Positions 1-11,331 of a stretch of 64,000 bases of DNA are shown in pieces. A model generated the notes under the pieces. It was not told the origin of the DNA. It ran no database searches and worked only from the letters and a program-made list of their open reading frames with translations. This DNA is from Enterococcus hulanensis (GTDB lineage Bacteria > Bacillota > Bacilli > Lactobacillales > Enterococcaceae), in NCBI RefSeq assembly GCF_005405485.1, contig NZ_BJED01000008.1, forward strand, positions 1 through 64,000. Reading direction: 5' to 3'. Numbering within the stretch: position 1 is the first letter of the stretch; each line of letters begins with the position of its first letter. The translations under genes and the position numbers were made by a program.

Positions 1-10
1 TTTAGAAAAA

Positions 11-77
11 TAAAAACTGTGAAGCCACCACCTACCTAGGATTAGCGGTTACTTACACAGTTAATATTACACTCTCG
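11..77 (-). repeat. Hairpin repeat, copy 1 (terminator-like on the minus strand)
   Basis: This is the first of two related units; the second is at 186-253. By hand alignment they match at 56 of 67 positions with one 1-nt gap. The right part is best kept, with GGTTACTTACACAGT at 47-61 followed by TTAATATTAC and then TCTCG. On the minus strand the unit reads as ACTGTG...CACAGT followed by a T-rich run, the layout of an intrinsic terminator. Here the left arm has decayed (AAGCCACC instead of TAAGTAACC on the plus strand), so only the outer 6 bp and part of the middle can pair. Confidence 0.6.
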
Positions 78-185
78 AAATATTGTCTATCTTTTTACCT
101 AGCAAAAAAACAGACTTTTTCAACCTCTAGATTTATTTTCTCTCTAATCGTACTAAAATCACCTCCTAATCTCATTTAAGGGAAA

Positions 186-253
186 GAAAAACTGTGTAAG
201 TAACCACCTGTTTAGGTTTATCGGTTACTTACACAGTTAATACTACGTTCTCG
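186..253 (-). repeat. Hairpin repeat, copy 2; probable licT-operon terminator
   Basis: Perfect 15-bp arms ACTGTGTAAGTAACC (191-205) and GGTTACTTACACAGT (223-237) flank a 17-nt loop. Read on the minus strand, downstream of licT, the hairpin is followed by TTTTTCTTT, so it can end the bgl transcript. The conserved block extends past the hairpin to TCTCG at 249-253, matching copy 1. A terminator alone would not need that extension. It could be a duplicated small RNA gene or an intergenic repeat family, and this window alone cannot decide. Confidence 0.65.
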
Positions 254-350
254 CTTCTTTCTATTTCCCTTGCCTTATATCAAACTATTGATTCAAATTT
301 TTAGTTCACAAATTATATAAAAATCAGCTTTTCGAATTAATAATTCATGA

Positions 351-1226
351 TTAATCTATATCCTTATTATCAATTTTGGATTTATCAATCACTTCACTGT
401 TCATCAAGCGGTTGATATGGACCGTCAAATAGGCGACTTCTTCTTTAGTTATGGCCGTTTTATGCAACAACTCTACATAATCCTTAACATTAAAAGCGAT
501 TGTTAGAGCTTTCGGATATAAGGTCGCAATTTGCTCAAAGAAGGCTCGATCTTCCTCAACAATCATTTTTCCTTCAAAAAATCGTTCAACAAAAAATTTT
601 AAGTGCGTTAGGAATCTTTGATAATGAATATCACTTTTATCAAATTCTATTCCTAGTTGGTATCTCACAATATCAGAGATACCAGATACCAGTTTAGCGT
701 ATTCCATCCCTTTTCGATTAGAATAATCACTACTTTGAGCATTGATAATATGAAAGGCAATGTTTGCAGCTTCCTCTTCTGGTAGAACAACACCCAACTT
801 CTTTTTTAGAATCTTCAAAGCAAAAACTCCCACAGCAAACTCTTTAGGATAGTAGTTTTTGATTTCCCAAAAGACACGATTCATAATTTGAACATCATTT
901 TTTTGACGCTCTATGGCAAAATTCAAATGATCACTTAGTGTAAAATATACACTGGAATTCAGCGTGCTGCCCAATTCTTCCTCTGCCTTTTCAACAATAC
1001 TTTGAGTAATTTCAAGAAATACTGCTGGAATAGATTCCAACAGTTTTATATACTCCTGTATTTGAGAATTCTCAACAGGAATGAATACCTTATTTATCTC
1101 ATCTTTTTCTACATTCTGACCTGTCTTTCTTCCGTACCCGATTCCTTTTCCAAAAAAGACATATTCTTGATGTTCTTCATCTTCAGCCAAAATAGTATTC
1201 GCGTTCAAAACTTTCTTAATTCGCAT
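351..1226 (-). CDS. licT: BglG/LicT-family transcription antiterminator
   Basis: This is a 291-aa RNA-binding antiterminator for beta-glucoside genes. The N-terminal co-antiterminator domain is about residues 1-56, starting MRIKKVLNAN and including the FFGKGIGYGRK stretch. Two PTS regulation domains follow, about 65-170 and 175-285. The usual phosphorylatable histidines are in place at about H100 and H159 (PRD1) and H208 and H270 (PRD2). In this family the sugar-specific EII phosphorylates PRD1 to switch the protein off, and HPr acts on PRD2. It is the last gene of the bgl operon, 11 bp after the GH1 gene, and a matching RAT site lies ahead of bglP, so it should control its own operon. Length is normal for the family. 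Confidence 0.93.
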   Translation of the reverse strand: MRIKKVLNANTILAEDEEHQEYVFFGKGIGYGRKTGQNVEKDEINKVFIPVENSQIQEYIKLLESIPAVFLEITQSIVEKAEEELGSTLNSSVYFTLSDHLNFAIERQKNDVQIMNRVFWEIKNYYPKEFAVGVFALKILKKKLGVVLPEEEAANIAFHIINAQSSDYSNRKGMEYAKLVSGISDIVRYQLGIEFDKSDIHYQRFLTHLKFFVERFFEGKMIVEEDRAFFEQIATLYPKALTIAFNVKDYVELLHKTAITKEEVAYLTVHINRLMNSEVIDKSKIDNKDID

Positions 1227-1237
1227 ATTGAAAGCTC

Positions 1238-4533
<3,296 letters not shown>

Positions 4534-4553
4534 TACAACCTCCTGTTTTTTCT

Positions 4554-4607
4554 AATAAAAAAAACCGAACTAGACTTCCAAAAATTTTTGGAAATCCAAT
4601 TCGGTTA
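4554..4607 (-). terminator. Conditional terminator of the bgl leader
   Basis: On the minus strand a long stem starting AACCGAATT and ending AGTTCGGTT is followed by eight T residues. Its 5' edge overlaps the 3' end of the RAT element, the classic arrangement in which antiterminator binding blocks terminator folding. Confidence 0.88.
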
Positions 4608-4635
4608 TGCCTGTAATTAAATACAGTTACATGCC
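4603..4635 (-). promoter_or_regulatory. RAT (ribonucleic antiterminator) site for LicT
   Basis: On the minus strand the element begins GGCATGTAACTG and ends CAGGCATAACC, very close to the known Bgl/Lic RAT pattern (GGATTGTTACTG...CAGGCAAAACC). It sits between the promoter and the leader terminator and overlaps the latter, as expected for a LicT switch. Confidence 0.88.
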
Positions 4636-4652
4636 TTTTATTAAGTTGACTA

Positions 4653-4682
4653 ATTATAAACACAAAAAAATGAAAACGTCAA
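4653..4682 (-). promoter_or_regulatory. SigA promoter of the bgl operon
   Basis: On the minus strand -35 TTGACG (4677-4682), an 18-bp spacer and -10 TATAAT (4653-4658). It lies just upstream of the RAT element. A cre-like site overlaps its -35. Confidence 0.85.
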
Positions 4683-4684
4683 CA
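4670..4684 (+). promoter_or_regulatory. cre site (CcpA) over the bgl -35 box
   Basis: ATGAAAACGTCAACA fits the cre consensus WTGNAANCGNWNNCW at 14 of 15 positions. It covers the -35 of the bgl promoter, so CcpA binding should repress the operon in the presence of glucose. Confidence 0.7.
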
Positions 4685-4705
4685 TGAATTTTTATCAAAT
4701 ATTTT

Positions 4706-5602
4706 TTAGGTCAGTGATTCAGAATAATGATGACTCAGCATTTCAACAAAATCTTGCAAAACTGGATCGAAAGGAATATCACCACGATAAGCTAATCCTA
4801 ACTTCTGTTTACTCAAGTCATCCTCAATTTTGATTTGCTTTAACTCTTTTGTCATTCCTATTGAGTCAAGCTCTTCGAAAAATGATTTGGACACTATGCC
4901 AACACTATCTGTAATTTTTACAATATCTAAACAGCTTTGATAGGAACTGACTTCATACATGAAATTTGATAATAGTAGCTTTTTTTGTAAAGCCGTATCC
5001 AATATATTTCTAACAAAGTATTGGGAGTTAAGAACAACTAAAGGTACGTTTGACAATTCTTCAAGAGAAATCGTGGTCAATTTTGAAAATTCGCCTGACT
5101 CCTTTATGACTGCAATAATTTCTTCGTCAATAAGAAACTTGTATGATAAATCAAACTCTCCAATTGGCAAATAAACTATACCTAAATCTATTTCACCTCG
5201 TAATAACTTTTCCTTCGTTTCTAAAGAACTATATTCTTCTAAAGATATTTTTACCTGAGGATGATTGTTCTTAAATTCCTTTAAAATTGGATATATGAAA
5301 TGGTACCCAGAAACTCCCAGCTTAATAGTTGATCGTTCATTTCCCCCAATAATTGCTAAGTGCATCTCAGTTTCTCTAACTTTTAAAAGAATCTCTTTTG
5401 ATTTTGAAACTAATAATTTACCTCCAGAAGTCAGTTTGATTCCTCGCTTCTCTCTTTCAAAAAGCTGACAACCTACCTCTATTTCCAATGCACGAATTTG
5501 ATTGCTCAACGAAGGCTGAGAAATATAGAGTCTCTCTGCAGCTTTCCGGTAATTCATCTCTTCACTCAATATCAAAAACGATTCCAAATGATTGATTTTC
5601 AT
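4706..5602 (-). CDS. LysR-family transcriptional regulator
   Basis: This 298-aa regulator has a normal LysR layout: an N-terminal winged helix-turn-helix (about residues 1-60, with the AAERLYISQPSLSNQIRALE-type recognition region) and a C-terminal effector domain of two periplasmic-binding-like lobes (about 90-295). The start has a good AAGGAG site 8 nt upstream. It is divergent from azlCD with 129 bp between starts, so it most likely controls these branched-chain amino-acid exporter genes. The effector is unknown. A perfect inverted repeat at 5618-5636 lies in its own leader. Confidence 0.9.
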   Translation of the reverse strand: MKINHLESFLILSEEMNYRKAAERLYISQPSLSNQIRALEIEVGCQLFEREKRGIKLTSGGKLLVSKSKEILLKVRETEMHLAIIGGNERSTIKLGVSGYHFIYPILKEFKNNHPQVKISLEEYSSLETKEKLLRGEIDLGIVYLPIGEFDLSYKFLIDEEIIAVIKESGEFSKLTTISLEELSNVPLVVLNSQYFVRNILDTALQKKLLLSNFMYEVSSYQSCLDIVKITDSVGIVSKSFFEELDSIGMTKELKQIKIEDDLSKQKLGLAYRGDIPFDPVLQDFVEMLSHHYSESLT

Positions 5603-5617
5603 ATCAAATTCTCCTTT

Positions 5618-5636
5618 GATAGCCTTTTGCTATCAC
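5618..5636. promoter_or_regulatory. Inverted repeat, candidate LysR operator
   Basis: TGATAGC, a 5-nt gap, then GCTATCA form perfect 7-bp arms immediately upstream of the LysR ribosome site and upstream of the azlC promoter. This position suits autorepression by the LysR protein. There is no experimental support here. Confidence 0.45.
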
Positions 5637-5655
5637 CATCATAGCATATCGATTA

Positions 5656-5684
5656 TTGTTTACATTCATTTCTCAAAGTATAAT
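5656..5684 (+). promoter_or_regulatory. Promoter of azlCD
   Basis: -35 TTGTTT (5656-5661), a 17-bp spacer and -10 TATAAT (5679-5684), 48 bp before the azlC start. Confidence 0.7.
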
Positions 5685-5731
5685 TTTTGAATTAAAGAAG
5701 CTATTAAAACTATGGTCAAAGGTGGAATTTC

Positions 5732-6433
5732 ATGAGTTTTCATAAGGAAAGTCTAAAGCAAGCTTTTATCTCAACGATGCCGTTATTGGCGGGATTCTCA
5801 TTCATGGGGGTAGCGTACGGTGTGTATTTAAATAGCGCCGGTTTTAATTTTATATTCGCTTTTCTTATGAGTTCTACTATTTTTTCTGGATCAATGGAAT
5901 TCTTAACAGTTTCATTATTGTCTCAATCTTTTAATCCATTAGCTGTATTAATCTTGACCTTGATCATCAACTTCCGTCATATATTTTATGGGAACTCTAT
6001 GTTAAAGAATTTTGAAGTCAGAAGTTTGTGGAAGTACTACTTGATCTTTGGGCTATGTGATCAAACTTTTGTCATTAACTACAACGCCCGCCTCTCTCCA
6101 GATGTTATTAAAGAAAAATTCATGCTGTATGTTACTCTATTGACTCACGTATATTGGGTAGGTGGCGCAACTATAGGAGGACTTATCGGTTCGTTTTTTA
6201 AAGTTGAAATTAAAGGGCTGGATTTTGTCATGACCGCTCTATTTCCTGTTATGTTTGCAACACAATTTATGGACGAAGATCATCATGTTAGTTCTATTAG
6301 CGGGCTAATTATCGCGTTAACATCTTTGTTACTATTTGGAAAAGATTTTTTCTTGATTGCTACTCTCATTATTTTGGTGATCCAATTTTCCATAATTTTT
6401 AGAAGGAGTGTTTCATATAATGAGTCTGACTGA
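5732..6433 (+). CDS. azlC: AzlC-family branched-chain amino-acid exporter, large subunit
   Basis: This 233-aa polytopic inner-membrane protein matches AzlC/YgaZ: an early TMPLLAGFSFMGVAYG segment, the FRHIFYG motif near residue 85-90, and several hydrophobic helices. Family members export branched-chain amino acids or analogues together with a small AzlD partner. AzlD follows and overlaps by 14 bp. A GGTGG ribosome site precedes the start. Substrate is inferred from the family only. Confidence 0.92.
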   Translation: MSFHKESLKQAFISTMPLLAGFSFMGVAYGVYLNSAGFNFIFAFLMSSTIFSGSMEFLTVSLLSQSFNPLAVLILTLIINFRHIFYGNSMLKNFEVRSLWKYYLIFGLCDQTFVINYNARLSPDVIKEKFMLYVTLLTHVYWVGGATIGGLIGSFFKVEIKGLDFVMTALFPVMFATQFMDEDHHVSSISGLIIALTSLLLFGKDFFLIATLIILVIQFSIIFRRSVSYNESD

Positions 6434-6743
6434 GCAAATAGTCACCATTTTTATCGTATCTGCAGCAACTTTTTTTACACGATTTCTTCCATTTGTAATT
6501 TTCTCAAATAGCAATGAAACTCCTCACTTCATCCTTGAATTAGGGGAATTCTTACCATCAGCGATCATAGCAATGCTGGTAATATATTGTTTTAGAGACA
6601 TTACCTTCGCTACATTTTTAGATAATTGGCCTTATTTTCTTGCAAGTATTATTACCGTTGTTATTCATATATGGAAAAGAAACATGCTGATGTCAATTCT
6701 ATTTGGTACAGCTGTTTATATTGTAATAGTGAATTTTCTGTAA
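6420..6743 (+). CDS. azlD: AzlD-family transporter subunit
   Basis: This 107-aa small membrane protein has about four hydrophobic spans, with the FFTRFLPF motif near residue 20 that marks AzlD. The ATG at 6420 is preferred over the in-frame GTG at 6408 because the GAAGGAG site (6402-6408) sits about 11 nt from the ATG but would overlap the GTG. It overlaps the end of azlC, which signals coupled translation of the two-subunit exporter. Confidence 0.9.
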   Translation: MSLTEQIVTIFIVSAATFFTRFLPFVIFSNSNETPHFILELGEFLPSAIIAMLVIYCFRDITFATFLDNWPYFLASIITVVIHIWKRNMLMSILFGTAVYIVIVNFL

Positions 6744-7110
6744 ATGTAAAGTACTGTCTCATTCTTTTAGTCAATATAACTTATGTCTAGTGTGCATCAT
6801 GTTGTGTTCAAAACGCACAAATAAAATAGCGCCCAGAGGAAAAGTAATCATTCTTTATATACACAGGGTATAGAACTATTTCAATAATCGTCACACAATC
6901 AGTTCCTGTGACATTCGCGGACCCAACTACTGTCAATTAACTAACCTTTTTGGATTCAGGGAATGATGAAGATCAAAACATTCCGTCCACAGTTGCACTT
7001 GAAAAAAGACCGATCACTAATCCTCTAGATCAATTTTTTAAATATTGTACATTTCGAAAACCAATTACTACGCAAGTGGTTTTGTAGTGTTCCCATCGTA
7101 GTATAAAAAA
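6744..7110. other. Non-coding, apparently decayed stretch
   Basis: No intact gene is seen. Short open stretches occur on both strands. Examples are about 47 codons on the plus strand ending near 7087 and about 42 codons on the minus strand within 6790-6930. Stops interrupt all of them and none has a ribosome site. Taken with the broken gene at 7111-7338, this looks like the remains of a lost locus. Confidence 0.45.
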
Positions 7111-7338
7111 CTAAAATTGATAGACCGATGTTGGTTTCTCGATCATAATTTCAAAAACATTTTCTACAAGAGTGTAATTTTCGTTTCACATATCGTGGTT
7201 ACCTCTTACACCAACTTTTCCAACAATAACTTGGCCTTTCGTTTTTCTATTTCGCTGCGTCAGAGTAATAGTAGTATCTCCTTTACAAAGTTCCTCATAT
7301 TGAGATAGTTTGTGTTCGATTTTAACAAAGCTCCGCGA
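7111..7338 (-). pseudogene. C-terminal remnant of an unidentified gene, in-frame TGA
   Basis: On the minus strand one frame reads about 50 codons, then TGA (7186-7188), then 24 more sense codons to TAG (7111-7113) without a frame shift. The peptide sense is good on both sides of the TGA (KTKGQVIVGKVGVRGNHDM, then NENYTLVENVFEIMIEKP), so a single TGG-to-TGA type change would explain it. Upstream the frame is closed by another TGA at 7339-7341 and a terminator at 7351-7375, so the N-terminal part is gone. I do not recognise the family. Confidence 0.4.
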
Positions 7339-7345
7339 TCAGACA

Positions 7346-7378
7346 TGAAAAAAGCATCTCCTTATGAGATGCTTTCTT
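7346..7378 (-). terminator. Intrinsic terminator, probably of lepA
   Basis: Arms AAAGCATCTC (7351-7360) and GAGATGCTTT (7366-7375) with a 5-nt loop. The minus strand continues with TTTTTTC, so it suits lepA, whose stop lies about 165 bp upstream. The plus strand also has a short T run. Confidence 0.75.
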
Positions 7379-7541
7379 CATACGCAGACACTTAAAAATC
7401 TTCAAGAAAAAGATTCCTTTTTTGCCCTTTTTTATTAAGCTGTGACAACTGTATTACAGTTTAAACTATTCCAAACGGTTAAATCACACTTTTTCACCAC
7501 TCGAAAAGATTGATATGATAAGGTTTTATCGTTATAACAAG

Positions 7542-9377
7542 CTATTTCCCACCATCTTGTTCATCCATTTTCAGCACAGCCATAAATGCTTCCTGTGGGA
7601 CTTCAACAGAACCGATTTGTTTCATGCGTTTCTTACCTTCTTTTTGCTTCTCTAACAATTTACGTTTACGAGAAACATCCCCGCCGTAACATTTAGCTAA
7701 TACATTTTTGCGCAAAGCCTTAATATCAGTACGGGCAACGATCTTCGTACCAATCGTTGCTTGGATCGGCACTTCAAATTGTTGTCGTGGGATTAACGTC
7801 TTCAATTTATCAACGATTGCGCGACCGCGCTCTTGAGCGAACTCACGGTGAACAATAAAGCTCAGGGCATCGACTTTTTCCGCATTCAGCAAGATATCCA
7901 TTTTCACTAGACGGCTTTCACGATAATCAGCCATTTCGTAATCTAATGATGCATAGCCTTTCGTGCTGGATTTTAATTTATCAAAGAAGTCAAACACGAT
8001 TTCCGATAATGGGATATTGTAGACAACATTCACACGATAATCATCTAAATAATCCATGGTGATAAATTCACCACGTTTACGCTGTGAAAGTTCCATGACA
8101 GCACCTACGTATTCATTTGGGACCATGATATTGGCCTTCACAAATGGTTCTTCAACGTTTTGGATTTTTGATGGATCAGGAAAATCAGATGGATTGTCTA
8201 CCACTAATTGAGTGCCATCGGTCAGGTTCACATGATAAATAACTGATGGCGCAGTCGTGATCAGTTCCAAATTGAATTCACGTTCCAAACGCTCTTGAAC
8301 CACATCCATGTGCAGCAAGCCTAAGAATCCGCAACGGAATCCGAAGCCCAACGCTTGGGAAGTTTCTGGTTCAAACTGTAATGCCGCATCGTTCAGCTGT
8401 AATTTTTCTAAGGCTTCACGCAAATCATTGTACCGAGACGTATCGATCGGATACAAGCCGCAGAATACCATTGGATTCATTTTGCGATAACCGTCCAACG
8501 CTTTTTCTGCTGGATTATTAGCAAGTGTAACGGTATCCCCGACACGCGTTTCCTGAACAGATTTGATACTGGCAGTAATATAACCAACATCGCCTACCAT
8601 TAAGTAATCCCGTTGAACAGCTTTTGGTGAGAAGACACCAACCTCTGTTACATCAAAGGTTTTCCCATTACTCATTAGTTGGATTTTATCGCCTGGGCGA
8701 ACAATTCCATCAGTGATGCGGACATTCAATACAACACCGCGATAGCTGTCATAAATCGAGTCAAAGATCAAAGCCTTTAACGGTGCTTCTAAATCCCCGC
8801 TTGGAGCCGGAACATTTGTGACGATTTGTTCTAAAATCTCACTGATACCAATCCCTGTTTTTGCACTGGCTAGGACAGCATCTTCTGCGTCGATCCCGAT
8901 TACGTCTTCAATTTCTTTACGGACTCGCTCTGGATCAGCAGCCGGTAAATCGATTTTATTGATGACCGGCAGGATTTCCAAATCATTATCTAAAGCTAAA
9001 TAAACATTGGCTAATGTTTGAGCTTCAATCCCTTGGGCTGCATCTACGACCAAGACTGCACCTTCGCAGGCAGCCAAGCTCCGTGAAACCTCATAAGTGA
9101 AATCGACGTGTCCAGGAGTATCGATCAGATGAAAAATATAATTCTGTCCATCTTTTGCAGTGTAATGTAGTTCTACCGCATTTAATTTAATTGTAATTCC
9201 GCGTTCACGTTCAAGATCCATTGAATCTAACAACTGCTCTTGCATTTCACGGGAACTTACGGTATTAGTTTGTTCTAAGATCCGGTCAGCCAGTGTCGAC
9301 TTGCCGTGATCGATATGCGCGATGATCGAAAAGTTTCGAATCATTTTTTGGCGTTTCTGCATTTCTTCTATATTCAT
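7542..9377 (-). CDS. lepA: Elongation factor 4 (LepA), ribosome back-translocase GTPase
   Basis: This 611-aa translational GTPase has the G domain at the N-terminus: G1 AHIDHGKST at about residues 20-28, G3 DTPGHVDF, and G4 NKID. Domain II, the EF-G-like domains III and V, and the lysine-rich LepA C-terminal domain follow. EF4 binds stalled ribosomes and helps remodel or back-translocate them. The ATG at 9377 is preferred to the TTG at 9380 because the GAGGA site is then 6 nt away. It is transcribed alone from an extended -10 promoter at 9412-9417. Confidence 0.97.
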   Translation of the reverse strand: MNIEEMQKRQKMIRNFSIIAHIDHGKSTLADRILEQTNTVSSREMQEQLLDSMDLERERGITIKLNAVELHYTAKDGQNYIFHLIDTPGHVDFTYEVSRSLAACEGAVLVVDAAQGIEAQTLANVYLALDNDLEILPVINKIDLPAADPERVRKEIEDVIGIDAEDAVLASAKTGIGISEILEQIVTNVPAPSGDLEAPLKALIFDSIYDSYRGVVLNVRITDGIVRPGDKIQLMSNGKTFDVTEVGVFSPKAVQRDYLMVGDVGYITASIKSVQETRVGDTVTLANNPAEKALDGYRKMNPMVFCGLYPIDTSRYNDLREALEKLQLNDAALQFEPETSQALGFGFRCGFLGLLHMDVVQERLEREFNLELITTAPSVIYHVNLTDGTQLVVDNPSDFPDPSKIQNVEEPFVKANIMVPNEYVGAVMELSQRKRGEFITMDYLDDYRVNVVYNIPLSEIVFDFFDKLKSSTKGYASLDYEMADYRESRLVKMDILLNAEKVDALSFIVHREFAQERGRAIVDKLKTLIPRQQFEVPIQATIGTKIVARTDIKALRKNVLAKCYGGDVSRKRKLLEKQKEGKKRMKQIGSVEVPQEAFMAVLKMDEQDGGK

Positions 9378-9411
9378 CAAAGTTCCTCATTTCTTTTAAT
9401 CAGCACTGTCA

Positions 9412-9417
9412 ATTATA
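9412..9417 (-). promoter_or_regulatory. -10 box of the lepA promoter (extended)
   Basis: On the minus strand TTGGTATAAT gives TATAAT preceded by a TG dinucleotide. No strong -35 is visible at 17 bp, which the extended -10 may offset. Confidence 0.6.
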
Positions 9418-9490
9418 CCAACGTTTCTAATAGAAAAAAAGTCTTTTCACCTATTTCCCAAAGTCGGTAAGAGAAAAATAATCCTGCTTT

Positions 9491-9499
9491 TGCTATACT
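9491..9499 (+). promoter_or_regulatory. Extended -10 promoter of the Eis-like operon
   Basis: TGCTATACT is an extended -10 box. The -35 region is weak. Transcription would start near 9506, giving a leader of about 110 nt that contains the hairpin at 9525-9580. Confidence 0.5.
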
Positions 9500-9524
9500 T
9501 AGAATATAAACGAGAAAAAGAGAT

Positions 9525-9580
9525 CAGATTGCCCTCTTTACTCTTGCGTTAAAAGGGTTTTCTCTATTAGAGGGCATCTG
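9525..9580 (+). promoter_or_regulatory. Structured leader hairpin of the Eis-like operon
   Basis: TGCCCTCT (9530-9537) pairs with AGAGGGCA (9569-9576). CAGA (9525-9528) pairs with TCTG (9577-9580) across one bulged T. This gives a 12-bp stem closing a 31-nt apical region. There is no T run after it, so it is not a plain terminator. It could be a regulatory RNA element or a stabilising 5' stem. I cannot assign it to a known riboswitch class. Confidence 0.5.
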
Positions 9581-9617
9581 TGATTAAATTCAGCAACAAT
9601 ATCTAGGAGATGAAAGA

Positions 9618-10835
9618 ATGGATAGTGACTTTAAGAAACAATTAGTCTTGAAGCCCGTTGGTGAAGAACATTTGGCTCAGTATGATGAACTGCTCAGCTA
9701 TGTTTTTCAAGTAACAGAAAGCGATATTGAAAATAGCGGATACGAAAACAAGCGTGAAATGGTCCGCGCGAAGAAACCTGTTTTGGAGCAATCAAAGGTT
9801 TTTGGCTGGTTTCACGATGAGAACTTGATTTCTCAAATTGCTATTTATCCTTGCGAAGTGAATATTCATGGGAAACTTTTTCAAATGGGCGGTGTAACTG
9901 GTGTCGGTACTTATCCAGAGTATGCCAATCATGGATTAATGAAGGATTTGATCGAGAAGGCCTTGATCCAGATGCGTGAAGACCAGCAATGGATTTCCTA
10001 CCTATATCCTTACAATATTCCCTATTATCGGCGCAAGGGCTGGGAAATCATGTCTGACAAGCTCAGCTTCAAAATCAAAGATACGCAGTTGCCTAAGCAA
10101 GTTGAGGTGCCTGGTATCGTGGAACGCAAAGAAGTTGACGATCCGGATGTTTATCAAGTCTATCATGAGTTCGCCTTGAATAATCATGGGGCGATGATCC
10201 GCAAGGAGTTGAATTGGGAAGAATATTGGCGGTTTGAAAATGAGGAAGAACGCATCGCCGCAATCTACTATGATGCGGATAAGCGGCCGACTGGTGTACT
10301 TTTTTATTGGATCTCTGACGAGGTTTTCCATATTAAAGAAATGTTTTATTTAAATCAGGAAGCGCGAAACGGTTTATGGAATTTTATCAGTGCTCACTTT
10401 TCAATGGTTTATTGGGTCAAAGGCGATATTTTCAAAAATGAACCGCTGTCCTTCCTGCTTGATGATAGTGAGATCACAGAAACAATTGCGCCGTTTTTCA
10501 TGGCGCGGATTGTCGACGTAAAAGAATTTTTATTGGAATATCCCTTTGAAAAAACTGTCGAGCCTTTCTATTTTGAAGTCGATGATCCGATCGCTGATTG
10601 GAATAATGGAATTTTTGCACTCAGTTGGAATACTGATGGTGAGTTGACTATCTCTGATCAACCGAAAGGCAGACGTATTAAACTTAACATTCAAACCTTG
10701 ACTTGCATGCTGATGAATTATCGCCGGGCTGCTTATCTTGCTCGGATTGAACGGCTGGACGCCGATAAAAAAGCAATTGAACTATTAGAAACAACAATAC
10801 CTGACATGGAGGCTTATTTTAGTGACTACTTCTAA
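9618..10835 (+). CDS. Eis-like GNAT N-acetyltransferase with SCP2-like C-terminal domain
   Basis: This 405-aa protein has the Eis layout: a GNAT acetyltransferase domain (about 5-140, with the VTGVGTYPEYANHG acetyl-CoA region near 95-108), a second GNAT-like fold, and an SCP2-like domain from about 290. The chain ends in Phe. In mycobacterial Eis the C-terminal Phe carboxylate acts as catalytic base, together with a tyrosine that could correspond to those in YPYNIPYYRRKGW. Homologues acetylate aminoglycosides or other amines, but the natural substrate here is unknown. An AGGAG site precedes the ATG. The end overlaps the next gene by 14 bp. Confidence 0.85.
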   Translation: MDSDFKKQLVLKPVGEEHLAQYDELLSYVFQVTESDIENSGYENKREMVRAKKPVLEQSKVFGWFHDENLISQIAIYPCEVNIHGKLFQMGGVTGVGTYPEYANHGLMKDLIEKALIQMREDQQWISYLYPYNIPYYRRKGWEIMSDKLSFKIKDTQLPKQVEVPGIVERKEVDDPDVYQVYHEFALNNHGAMIRKELNWEEYWRFENEEERIAAIYYDADKRPTGVLFYWISDEVFHIKEMFYLNQEARNGLWNFISAHFSMVYWVKGDIFKNEPLSFLLDDSEITETIAPFFMARIVDVKEFLLEYPFEKTVEPFYFEVDDPIADWNNGIFALSWNTDGELTISDQPKGRRIKLNIQTLTCMLMNYRRAAYLARIERLDADKKAIELLETTIPDMEAYFSDYF

Positions 10836-11331
10836 ACATATTTATTTTGCTGCACCGTTATTTGCACAAAGCGACCTATTGTATAATCAACACTTAGTAA
10901 AAAAAATTCGTGAAATTGATGCGGATCTGACGATTTATCTACCACAAGAAAATGCGGGTATCAATGACAAATCAGCCTACGCTGACAGTAAAATGATCGC
11001 TCTGGCTGATACTGAGGAGGTCTTGAAGAGTGATCTGATGGTGGCCCTGCTGGATGGTTTGACGATCGACGCCGGTGTCGCTTCTGAAATCGGCGTGGCG
11101 TACGCCAAGGGAATCCCGGTCATCGCTTTATATACCGACTCTCGCCAGCAAGGTGCGGACAATCAACAGAAAATTGCTGCATTACAGACACCAGCTGAAA
11201 ACCAATTTCATTATTTAAATCTTTATACTGTTGGACTGATAAAGCTGAATGGTACGATCGTCAGCGATGAAGAAGCATTAGTGGATCAAATCAAATCTTT
11301 CTTAGAAGGTAGTGATTTCCGTGACTTATAA
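10822..11331 (+). CDS. Nucleoside 2-deoxyribosyltransferase
   Basis: This 169-aa cytoplasmic enzyme swaps nucleobases on 2'-deoxyribose for base salvage. The N-terminal YFAAPLFAQSD, the LLDGLTIDAGVASEIG region around residues 72-90 holding the catalytic Glu, and the length all fit the NDT family. It begins at GTG, with GGAGG 9 nt upstream inside the preceding coding region. It overlaps both neighbours, so the three genes form a coupled operon. The link to an acetyltransferase is not obvious. Confidence 0.88.
   Translation: MTTSKHIYFAAPLFAQSDLLYNQHLVKKIREIDADLTIYLPQENAGINDKSAYADSKMIALADTEEVLKSDLMVALLDGLTIDAGVASEIGVAYAKGIPVIALYTDSRQQGADNQQKIAALQTPAENQFHYLNLYTVGLIKLNGTIVSDEEALVDQIKSFLEGSDFRDL

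Noticed and set aside
7117-7308. A 63-codon plus-strand frame between azlD and lepA
   Set aside because: The opposite strand of the same stretch gives better protein sense, and no ribosome site precedes this frame.
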